Source of the DNA: Jacaranda mimosifolia
Lineage: Eukaryota > Streptophyta > Magnoliopsida > Lamiales > Bignoniaceae
Length of the DNA stretch: 64,000 bases
Reading direction: 5' to 3'
NCBI GenBank assembly: GCA_018894105.1
Contig: CM032126.1
Span: forward strand, 10,257,001-10,321,000
Part shown: piece by piece, positions 45,841-55,740 of the stretch
Position numbering within the stretch: position 1 is the first letter of the stretch
Layout of the letters: every line of letters begins with the position of its first letter
Translations under genes and position numbers: made by a program
The notes under the pieces: generated by a model
Databases searched by the model: none
What the model saw: only the letters and a program-made list of their open reading frames with translations
Told to the model about the DNA's origin: nothing

Positions 45841-46650
45841 TATGAAGGTTGATATCGTGTTTGTTAATATCCTTGGTTGGAATTAACTGGAATCGACCTG
45901 AGAGAGATCAAGGGATGTGCCTCAGGTGAATCGGGATTGAGTCCTGCAATCAACAACAAACGTCAGGCTAGCCGAGGTGCTATCGGCTGAGGCACTCCAA
46001 CACTCAAGTTAATGAGGATCGACTAGAGATATGAGCAGTGGAGTGGACGCACTAAATAAGAAATGGCATACCTTGCTGAAGGGCTACAATGAGGTATTTA
46101 TAACCTTTTCAAGGTGGTTAATATGTCCCTAATGCCCCTGTTGAATAAGAAGGGCCATTGTCCTTGCTTGAGGACTTTCCCGTCTTATCCAGCTTGTGTA
46201 ATATTCCTGGTGGCACTGCCTCCAGCTACCTAGGACAGAGCAGTACACTGAGAGCATTCCCTAGCCTGACATAACTGCAGAAGGCGGTACTACTGGTGGC
46301 AAGCATCATTAATACGGCAGCGTGGCGCCTGGCAAGGTATTTAATGTGGCCGATGGGGTCTCGCCTTCCCCCGACCCCACTAGTCAAGTCTAGTCCACTA
46401 GTGGGAATGTCACTTTGGATCTTGGTCGCCAGGCTCACTCCGCTCTAAGCCATATCGTCCCAGTCGAAAGACTGGGACCGCATAAAGAAGATTATTGACC
46501 ACAACCGGGTCGATAAGGAACACAAATACTCGCCTCAACAAGTAGGGATCTGAAGGTCGAATCGCCTATTTGGTCCGACATGAGTTGGGCTTGGAGCTCC
46601 CATCCCAATTGAGTGTTATTGGGTTAGGCCCGTTGAGCCGTCCCATATCT
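45841..46650 (-). repeat. Left LTR of the inverted-LTR element
   Basis: Minus orientation: on the minus strand the U3 start (AGATATGGGACGGC, first base changed from T) is at 46650 and the 3' end at 45841. TATA box GGTTATAAATACCTC on the minus strand near 46090-46104. Confidence 0.85.
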
Positions 46651-47030
46651 AACCAAACTCGTCAAGGCCGTGAGCACAGCAGGAGAAATAGCAACTGGCT
46701 GCGCCGCGGCCGCTGCTACAGCCTCTCTCGAGCCCCCGCGGTGTTCCTGGTTCCTCTCCGCGAAAGCAATGGCTTGGGCTCGTGTTTTATTCATTATCTC
46801 TTCTCGATTTGTATGACAACAAAACCAAAGCATATAAGGCTCGACCAAACAGTAAAGACACAACAACTAATAGAAACACATGTAACTATCTACCTAATCG
46901 AGCATCCTTGGGCAGGTCGAGCTAGGCGGGCTTGTACAAGGTTTTTCTCCTCTATATAGCCAGATGCCTCCATCTAACCAAACTCGATCAGATCCTACAC
47001 AAATGTATTGGGCTAAGTTGGAGTTTGGTT
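46651..47030. other. Unassigned internal segment of the inverted-LTR element
   Basis: GC-rich (46700-46780) then mixed sequence. The phrase TCTAACCAAACTCG occurs twice (46648 and 46976), which may mark a rearrangement junction. No protein motif found in either strand. Confidence 0.4.
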
Positions 47031-47795
47031 CCCCGACATCTCGACATGCCCCCGCATCCAACCCCTAGGAATATTGAAGTTCACTCCCCCAGGAGCCCGA
47101 ACATAAAAGTACTTATTTTTCCACTTTTGGCCAAAGGAGAAGGCCGGGATTACCAAAAACTTTCGATAAGGGTGGGCGGTTAGGTGATAAAAGCCCGACT
47201 CCTCCGTACTGCCCGACTTACGGGACATGATGAGGTGAAAGAAGTTGCTGAAATTAGCAAAGGTGGGTAGCTGGTCATGGATGTGCATCAAAACCACAAA
47301 ACTGTATATGGTCGAGAATCAATTGGGGAGAAACTAGGTGATGCAGACCTGGAGACCCCTCAGCAGGTTGATTATTGGCTCGGCAAAGGGAAACCTAAGC
47401 CCACACCTAAGGTCATCCTCGAACACAGTAATGCAACCAATAGGTAGCTGATGCATCCTAACCCCAGGCCCTAGGACAATCAACTCATAACCCTAGGAAA
47501 CGTGATAGACCTACCTAAGGATATTAAGATCAGCCTTCGTCACCTCCGACCTAATCTCGTTGTTGTGATCGAGGGTAAACAACCGACCACAAGACACTGG
47601 GGGTTCACTCGGCCCAACCTCAGCCTTAGTGGCAACCCGCTCATCACTAGAACTACTGGAGGTCAAGCTATCACTCAACAAACTATTAGAATCACTGGTC
47701 GGGTCACTCCCACTACTGGTCGAAGCCATATCCAACCTAGTCCCCTTACTATCGTTCCCCTGGTTACCCTCATCGCCACTAAAAACCCTTAGCAT
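47031..47795 (-). pseudogene. aORF remnant homologous to the Tat antisense ORF
   Basis: From an ATG near 47795 (or 47729, MASTSSGSDPTSDSNS) the frame is Ser/Asp-rich, then SCGRLFTLDHNNEIRSEV (47511-47600). After frame changes, LMHIHDQLPTFANFSNFFHL with IMSRKSGSTEESGFYHL (47150-47297) parallels the segment at 34870-35008 of the Tat element (VLMGIVEELPSWANFSYLF, SQKSGLADELGFY). Then FGQKWKNKYFYVRAPGG. Truncated after the first half of the family, and frame-shifted. Its presence shows the element derives from a Tat-type retrotransposon. Confidence 0.7.
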
Positions 47796-47957
47796 CATTT
47801 CTATGTTATTGCGTTTAAGATCAAAGAGCAAAGCACAGTCGAAGATATTAAAACACTTCGTGGTTTGGCTGTCTAGAAGCAGAGTGCAGAAAGTAGTAAA
47901 TCGCTAGGCTCAACCTCACATAAAGCTGTAAATGTAAAAATGAAAATTCTCATCATG

Positions 47958-47969
47958 CCTATTTATAGG
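47958..47969 (-). promoter_or_regulatory. TATA box for the aORF remnant
   Basis: CCTATAAATAGG on the minus strand, ~165 bases before the first ATG (47795), the same motif and spacing as at 34235 in the Tat element. Confidence 0.6.
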
Positions 47970-48225
47970 CCCTAGTGTGTGGAATCCTAAACAGCCACAA
48001 TTATTACCCTGCCGTGGCTTGACATTTCACATGACCCTACGTAACAGACACATTAGATGTTTCAAAACCCTGGTTGACCTTGCAAAACCCTCGTCGACTC
48101 TGAGAGGCTCCAGTCGCTTTGTCGAACTCTAGTCGATCCCTTCCTACTGCTGGTCCGTAAGTCAGCTACTCCCCATTCCTTCTCGTTGGCATGCTCGATC
48201 AAGACTTGGGAATGGAGGGGACTTA

Positions 48226-49045
48226 TGATATGGGACAGCCTAACGGGCCTAGCCCAATAACACTCAACTGGGATGCGAACTCCAAGCCCAATTTATGTCG
48301 GACCAAGCAGGCGATTCTACCACTATTCGACCTCCGGATCCCTACTTGTTGAGGGGAGTATTTATGCTCCTCATCAACTCGATTGCGGTCGAAAACCTCC
48401 ATTATGCGGTCCCGATCTTTCAATTGGGACAATATGGCTTAGACTAGAGTAAGCCTAGCGACTAAGATCCAAAGTGACATTCCTGCTGGTGGACTAGACT
48501 CGACCAGCGGGCTCGGAAGTAGGCGAGACCTTGTCGGCCGTATTAAATGCCTTGCCAAGTGCTGCGTTGCCGCATTAATGGCGCATGCCACCAGCAGTAC
48601 CGCCTTCTGCAGTCATGTCAAGCTAGGGAGTGCCCCCAGTGTACCACCTTATCCTAAGTAGCTGGAAACAGCGCCACTTGGAATAATACACAAGCTGGAT
48701 AAGACGAAAAAGTCCTCAAGCAAGGACAATGGCCCTTTTTACACAACATAGGCATCAGGGACATATCAACCACCTTGAGAAGGCTATAAATACCTCATTG
48801 CAGCCCTTTAGCAAGGTATGCCATTTTATCTAGTGCCCCCACTCCACTGCTAATATCTCTAGTCGAACCTCATTGACTTGAGCATCGGAATATCTTAGTC
48901 GAGGGCACCTCAGTTAGCCTGATGTTTGCTGTTGATTGCAAAACTCGACCTCGATTCACCTAAGGCACACCCCTTGATCTCTCTCAGGTCGATTCTAGTT
49001 AATTCCAACTCAGGATATTAACATACACGATATCAACCTTCATCA
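48226..49045 (+). repeat. Right LTR of the inverted-LTR element
   Basis: Starts TGATATGGGACAGCC, preceded by a purine-rich tract (GGGAATGGAGGGGACTTA) that would serve as polypurine tract for a plus-strand element, and ends CAACCTTCATCA. TATA box CTATAAATACCTC at 48784. The aORF on the opposite strand just inside matches the layout of a 3' LTR in a Tat element. Confidence 0.85.
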
Positions 49046-49050
49046 ATTTC

Positions 49051-50045
49051 TATCATGCAATTATTTTTAGGAGTAAGTATTGCTCTATTTATTAAATTGC
49101 TACAACCATATGAAAGAATATCCATACAAGGAAAAATATAATTAATTAATTGTTGAATAGAAGAATGCCGATCAACGAATGGTAAAAATATATTATTTGG
49201 AACAAGAATATTATCTTTAAACACAAATGGTTATGTTCCATCTCCAACTCTCAACAAAAAAAAAGTAAACATAGGATAATCTTGGGCTCTAATATTCTCT
49301 AACAACTTAAATTTTATGAGTTGAGGCCAAATTTTTTATGACACAAAATTTGCATTAATCATATGTTGTTTACTTCTATGTGGCACTATAGGCAATGTTG
49401 GTGTAAAGTCTCCTCCAAAAACAACTTTTTTACTACCAAAAAGTATATTTTTTTTATCAAAAATATCTTGCGATAATCTATCAAATGTTTCAATTATTTT
49501 TCTATCTACCATAAAAGCTTCATCCCAAATAATTAATTCTGCAGTGAGGATCATCTTTGCAAAGCTTGATTGTTTACTAATTTTGGGACCACTCTTTTTC
49601 GTAACATCTAGGGCAATTTAAACCTAGAATGTGCAGTCCTACCACCTGGTTAAAGAGATGCAGTAATACCAGAAGTTGCAATAGCCAAAGCTACAAAACC
49701 TTTTGACCTAACATACGCAAGTAGTGCTCTATAAAAAAATATTTTTCCCGTTCCTCTTGGTCCATCAATAAAAAAGGCTCCTAATTCATTATAATTAATT
49801 TTATTAACTATAGCAATAAAAGCTTCTTTTTTTTGCATTTTATTCAACTTTCTTATAATTAATAAATCATCATATGAAACAGAAATGTCCTTGTTATAAG
49901 CTAATTCTTTAGTAAATTGCTCCTCTTCGGTTAATCGCTCAAAATGTGAGGCTAAAGAATAATCATAAATAGACTTATTCAAAGATATCAAAAATTCACT
50001 TGTCCTTTGCAATGACTTGTTCCCAATTTTAATTTATGTGAAACG
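49051..50045 (-). pseudogene. Helicase core of Helitron A (Walker A and B)
   Basis: Minus-strand frames: GAFFIDGPRGTGKIFFYRAL (49650-50012), Walker A with the final Thr replaced by Ile; ALAIATSGITASL; LIIWDEAFM (Walker B) and KVVFGGDFTPTLPIVP (49336-49554); NLINRAILTPKNN (49033-49224). This is the SF1/PIF1 helicase module of Helitrons, which unwinds DNA during rolling-circle transfer. N-terminal lead-in KSIYDYSLASHFERLTEEEQ is shared with copy B (59406-59648). Frames are interrupted between 49555 and 49650. Confidence 0.85.
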
Positions 50046-50053
50046 AGCGTTTC

Positions 50054-53000
50054 TGTGGCACCCCACTCAAGAGAACCCCTAAACTGAGATGTCACCAATT
50101 CAGACTTAAATCATCGTACAACATAACCGATAGACCCATAAAATTTCAACAAGACTCATAGATAACGACATACTTCAAACTTAAAGCAACACAACCAGAG
50201 TGCCATATTACATGCCAAGTATTCCAACATCATTCAGCAGTCTAAAATTCTAAGCCACGATTAAGTACAATCCCAAAGCTTTCAACTCACGAAACACAAT
50301 ATACACATGCCATAAATTTCAAATTCAAACTTGACACATCACAACATCTGTAAGTCAAAACTTAACTAGTAGGTGAACCTATATGTACATATTCACCAAC
50401 ACAGTTACAAAACAGTTCCATCGGCCAAACTATAAGCCCTCGTTCCACTTTCATACCTGTCTGGGAAGGGAAATAAAAGAATAACAAAAGGGTAAGTCTT
50501 AAAGACTTACTGAGGGATAATTTAATAACAGTCAAAAAGGATCTGTTGAAGAAAAAAAATTCAATAGATTATTAACTAACAAGAAATTTCAATTAGAACA
50601 CGAATATACCAGAACGTAAACACTTATCAGATTCAACAAATGGAAACCTCTCCATCCTTATTGCTCCATGAACAAAGTATAAACAATTGGAGTACAATCA
50701 GAACAAAACAAACCCAAGCATCATATGCAATCCAAATAAACCAAAGCATATTATGCATATCAGATTCTCCTTATTCCTTCGTTATTCTGGGTATAACAAC
50801 TTGTCCATGCACACAACAGGGACTAACAAAGTACAATCAAAACAAAACAACTGGAGTACAATCAGAGCAAAATAAACCCAAGCATCATATGCAATCCAAA
50901 TAAACCAAAGCATATTATGCATATCAGATTCTCCTTATTCCTTCATTATTCCAGGTATAATAGCTTATCCATGCACACAGTAAGGACTAACAATGGTTTG
51001 CCCCAAGCATAACAGCTGGGACTAATAATAGCTTTCCCCATGCACACAGTAGGGACTAACAACAGCATTCCCGATGATAGGGAATAACAATTTTAACCCC
51101 ATACGACAATACAAGTGGTCAACAAATGCCGGCAAGGCAAACAGATTCCCCATATATGAATCTATTGATACAATAATCAAGTATGCTGACAAGGCCAAAT
51201 AAATGATACACAGAATGGATTCAAATGTGCCAACATGGACAAATAAACCATAACCAGAACAAATTCAGACTGGACGTCAACAGACAAGGCAAGAAAAGTT
51301 CTTTGCACCAGAACGGATACAATCAATTTTTCACAGAAGTAGGACCAAGGAATTTTAGAACGATCCAGGAACTCAACAATCATAAGAGTCGAACAAATAA
51401 AAAATAATCACAAAATGAGTACACATAGGAACAGACGAACAGGCACAGAGAACATAAATAGTGAAGATAATCATTTCCCAAAAAAAGATAGGTTTTGCCA
51501 TCACATAGGTATACGAAACAAATAATAGATAATAATCAAAGAATTTAAATGATCCAGGAATCCAAACAATTAAGAAACAATGACTTCCCAGAAGAAAGGT
51601 AAGCTTAACCCTCACCTTGAATTACACGGTAGTGTTATCCACGGCCTACGGTCCAAGAGACCCTGGATCCTTGTCATCTATTCCAAAAGGGCGTATTCAA
51701 TATCAAAATGCTTGTATTATTCCTTAAACAATAACTAAACCATTTACATCTTAATACTGGCTGTTCTGCAACTAATATAATAGTTTAGGGCTCGATTCCG
51801 AAAATATCATAAAAGCAATATGCTAATGTTGCTACAATATTAACGAGGGATTTATTTGTTCCGATTCACTGATTACTTCTTGAATTAATAACTCAAAGTC
51901 ATGTCTAGTAGTCCAGTTAATCAGTTGGAATTTATCACATTTTCTATTAATAATGGCTATTCACACATTCTAATTACTCTAGCTCACTTATCTTTTCGAT
52001 TATCATTCTATCTCGGTCTTCATGCTGAAATACTTAGATATCCAATCTTTTCTATCATTGGGGTTTGAGTCTATTTTCTCCAATTCAACAGGCTTAACTA
52101 TAATGACTAATCCTTATCTTAACTTATAATTGACTTCCTAAGTACGCCAATTCATGCTAATAATATTAATTACATATTTTATCCATTCAGGACCCAGATT
52201 TCGGTTTCATTATTAATGTTCAATTTAACGTTCTTGGCTTATAAAAAATAAATTAGTCCATACTCATCACTTTAGTACCTTTATCTGTAATAGCCAATTT
52301 CCATTCTCATTTCACAGTTTTGACAGCCCAATATGTTGTTTTGGGTCAATTAATATAATTATGTCTTTTATTCGATTCCAGGTTTGTATCTTAGTTATAA
52401 CTGAATTCTTATATAATCATTTTACGCAATAATCACAATTTTCATCCAATTAAACTGAATTTACATAATAAAAAAAAATTAGCCTAACGATTCACTCAGA
52501 TTAAATTAGGAATCAACTTAACCCATTAATCAAAATTTCACCAAATTGACCAAGTTTAGGGTCAATTCATAGTCCGAAACCTTGTTGCATGTGTCCGGAT
52601 CGTTGTTCCAGAGATTCTACTCGGAAGTCACCGGACCGCCGCCGTCGGCCACTGGAGCTCCGCCGTGCGCTGCCTACGAAACTGAGTTCCTGCACCACTA
52701 TTTGATATGTTTTTTTCATGCTGAGCAAAATCCCTCTACCAATTTTCTGATTGGAGGCTATTTAGCCGACTAATTAGCTAAATAACTGTGTAATGCCACC
52801 ACCATTCGCCATGTCATTTTTCTTCAATTACTCCGTTGTTGGTTCTTCAAATTGAGGACACCATTGTATTCCTTGCGCCGAGCCCATCAAAACACACTCC
52901 CTGTTTACAAATTTCCATCGCTGGACTAAGCAACTTGTCACCACCACCGTGAGGCTCCGTTCGGAGCTTAATTTTTGGCTATTCGCCTAGTGTTTCCATG

Positions 53001-53431
53001 AGATATTGGTACTAGCGTGTTCATTAAGCTGAGATGAAGATTTTGGTATATAATTTGCTAGGTTTTTCCATCGTGGGGGTGAGGTTTTCCAGAGAGGAAG
53101 ATGATGGTTTGCACGTGAGAATTTGAAGAAATATGGGTGGCTTGCTATTTATAGGGACTTTTTTGGAATTACAGATTAACCCCTAATATTTTATCTCAAT
53201 TTTCAATTGGACCCTCAAAAGTTTCAATCAACTTCCAATTTGCCCCTCAGCTTATTTGTACCTTGAATTGATCTCGTTGACCTAAAATATTCATAATTTG
53301 GTCCCCAAAATTTTCAAAATTCTAGCAATCAAGTTCTCTTTATTTATATTTTTAACCCAAAAATTTTGTCAAATTAATATTTTGATTTTTAAAATCTTAT
53401 TTTCTAAAATGTCAAATTTATGGGTGTTACA
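50054..53431 (-). mobile_element. Solo LTR, family S copy S4
   Basis: Left end TGTGGCACCCCACTC and right end GGGTGTTACA are the reverse complements of the S-family ends. Flanks GTTTC (50049-50053) and ATTTC (53432-53436) make a 5-bp duplication with one mismatch. TATA box CTATAAATAGCAAG on the minus strand (~53137-53150). 3,378 bases. It separates the helicase (49051-50045) from the Rep side (53437 on) of Helitron A; copy B lacks it at the matching place (~59678). Confidence 0.9.
50691..51018 (-). repeat. 164-bp tandem duplication inside S4
   Basis: AGTACAATCAG at 50691 recurs at 50855, and the following ~120 bases (including CCAAGCATCATATGCAATCC and GATTCTCCTTATTCCTTC) are nearly identical. 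A further partial copy (CCATGCACACAGTAGGGACT) continues to ~51070. Confidence 0.85.
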
Positions 53432-53436
53432 ATTTC

Positions 53437-54145
53437 TCCTAAAATCATCTGAAAGAATATAAAAGAATTTATCGAAAAAGTTGTTTAGGATCAGGTGGAG
53501 GGTAATGAACCAATATAATTGCAAACGATTTTCGTAAAACAAATGGCATTTGGAATTGCAAAGCTTATTCTAAATAGTTTTCAGCATAAAGGTCATATTC
53601 AAGTAACCTTTTGTGTAATGCAGCATCATGAAAAGTAATGTGCTGATGATTTCCAATAGTAAGAAGACATTCATATGATGTGGGGGCTCTTATGTTAGAT
53701 AAAAGAAGATTTAGAAATAATGTTCTCCCTCATAACAATCTACCATTGCAATCCGACCTACAGCAACACCCCTTTTTCTCAATTTCCATTTACGATATTC
53801 TTGCTCCCACATAAAGTGTTCATGAAAATCTTTGTATAAAAGATTTAACTTTTTTGTAATAGGATCATTAGCATTCATCCAAAAGAATTTAGTTAGTATA
53901 GTTTTCCCAACAAATGGATTTGAAATAACTTCATGCGAGGTTTTGTTTCTTCCAAAACGAATGAATTGTCCATTTGATAAATTAATAGGCAAGACTATTA
54001 CTGGTGGGTGTATTTGAGTAATATCAAAATTAAAAATCCGCCAAAATGCTTCTACTATTGAAATCCAACAACCTTTTTTAAACTCTTCTATTTCATCAAT
54101 ATTATTATAACACATGACGACCAATTTTAGATGGTCATTCAAACC
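53437..54145 (-). pseudogene. Helitron A, segment between Rep and helicase
   Basis: Frame 53711-54142: DEIEEFKKGCWISIVEAFWR, IFNFDITQIHPPVIVLPINL, LTKFFWMNANDP, YKDFHEHFMWEQEYRKWKLR, VGRIAMVDCYEGEHYF. These correspond to the conserved Helitron stretch that precedes the helicase (EIxxFxxGRxxxxxEAxWRIFxF, LxEFFxxN, GRxxxxxPxEGExYYLR). The upstream end at ~54110 is a deletion junction: in copy B about 755 bp with the HUH and Tyr motifs lies here. Confidence 0.8.
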
Positions 54146-55740
54146 TTCAACACCCAGAGAGTCAACAATTCATTGTAAACTTTCTATTGTTGCATCAAAT
54201 TGTTGCAGCTCTATTATATAAAAATCTAAACGTTGTCTTACTATTTTAATGTAAGAATCTATGTTGTACTGTTGTCCTTACCTCCCCGAATGAAGTATGA
54301 AATTGAATTCACCATCATGCATTTGGCATCTATAAGCAGTATATTCATAGCACGACATATTTGTCTTCCTATTTTTGTTTTGTGAGTAAACTGCAATAGT
54401 AATATAATTATGAGTATTTAAATATCAAAACATTTAAATAACTATCAAATTGAAAAATTAAATAATTACATAAAATACCTTAATTTTTAATATATAAAAC
54501 ACTATATGCAGATCTTTGCCAATAGCTGGGAATACTACATTTTGACCTCTACAACGACTCGTAAAATTTCTAGATGAACAACACCATTATATTCCAACAT
54601 GCCATCCAATTTCTCCAAGCGAGAATAACAAAGGATATTGCAATAAATCATAGCATCCATAATGATATAAAATTGTATGTTCATGAGAATCCAATCCATA
54701 CACTTTGATATCACAAATCATATCTTTAGGAACATCACTTGTCTCATCCCAAATTACATTTATTTGTTGAACAATTGGAATATTATGTGTTTTTTTATTT
54801 AATTGAGGATTAGCTTGCAGAACAACTTTGAAATTTTCCAAATTATTTCAAGAACAAATGCGTTTAAAAATTTTGAAGTATGGATTATTAGCTAAAGCTT
54901 TTATGAGTATATTAACAATATCAGGTTCTAAATCATATTCTTTTAATGAATCAATGCCAACATCACCAACAATGTCTAGAAAGAATAACTGTAAACATTT
55001 CAGAAGCTCAATACATCTTGTGAACATTTCTAATATGTCATATACTTGCTCATTAACCTTTAAAGTGTATATCCCTTGATTACTCCAGAAAAACCTAGGA
55101 TCAATTTTCATTCCTATTGAAGTAAGAGTAAAATTATTATTATATGTTCACACTCTTCATACAAAATTGTTGTCCAACATTTGTACTATCTTCAGCAAAA
55201 AGGTGATGCAATATTGTATTAGGAATAATTGGTGCTAAAGAGACATCACCATTATCACAACAAAAAGAAGGAGGCTAATACAAAAAAAATTTGGCCCTAC
55301 AATATTCACAAAGTGCGACTAAAGGTAGGATCTACTGAATTGTTGGAATAGGAAGTAAGCATGAAAAATGAAAAGGCATAGTGATTGAGTATGAAGGATT
55401 TTCGAAGCTTCCATTAAATGAATTGCTATGCATGGATCCAATGCACATATTATTTATAAGTAAAGAAGCTTCTGTAGAATATGAAGTTTGATTCTTACAA
55501 GTAACTTGCTCACTTCCTCCACCCTCAACACCACAAATTTGGATGTTATTTTTAATGATGATCTAGATCTTTCGATGCCTTCCCAATATCGTTTACTACA
55601 ATGCTCAAGTAGCCTTGCTTTCATTTCAAGAAGCATATTCTAATAAGCCACCCTTGCTTTATCCCTATATTTCCTTTTCCTCTCCTTGCTTTCATCCTAT
55701 GTTTCCTTTTCCTCTCCTTGCTATCATATTTTATATTAAA
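54146..55740 (-). pseudogene. Helitron A Rep-protein N-terminal region (Helitron_like_N)
   Basis: Minus-strand pieces in order: basic N-terminus RLLEHCSKRYWEGIERSR (55454-55636); IYTLKVNEQVYDILEMF, DSLKEYDLEPDIVNILIKAL (54848-55111); FKVVLQANPQLNKKTHNIPI, VIWDE, YDLLQYPLLFSLGEIGWH (54587-54841), the Helitron_like_N signature; then MRDGEFN-type residues and a frame toward 54146. The frames are broken by stops. Copy B has the same order at 61100-62627 with about 85-90% identical residues. Confidence 0.8.

Larger units (their letters stand above)
45841..49045. mobile_element. LTR-derived element with LTRs in inverted orientation and a perfect 5-bp target duplication
   Basis: Flanked by ATTTC at 45836-45840 and ATTTC at 49046-49050. 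The left LTR (45841-46650) is the reverse complement of the right LTR (48226-49045), so both outermost ends are the LTR 3' ends (reverse complement start TGATGAAGGTTGATATCG on the right; TATGAAGGTTGATATCG on the left). The helicase reading frame of Helitron A stops at one ATTTC and resumes at the other. The LTRs are distant relatives of the Tat LTRs at 33255 and 42951 (shared AGCCCAATAA, TATAAATACC, CAGGCTAGxCGAG). The inside holds only an aORF remnant, no gag-pol. This could be an aberrant integration product or a rearranged pair; a Mutator-like element is less likely. Confidence 0.75.

Noticed and set aside
46570..46959. 129-codon plus-strand frame and the antisense 80-codon frame at 46624-46866
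   Set aside because: They span the left LTR edge and GC-rich internal DNA; no conserved residues, and the two frames mirror each other.
45841..49045. Reading the inverted repeats as a Mutator-like element with long TIRs
   Set aside because: The target duplication is 5 bp, the repeats have LTR features (TATA, relation to Tat LTRs) and the interior is a retrotransposon aORF.
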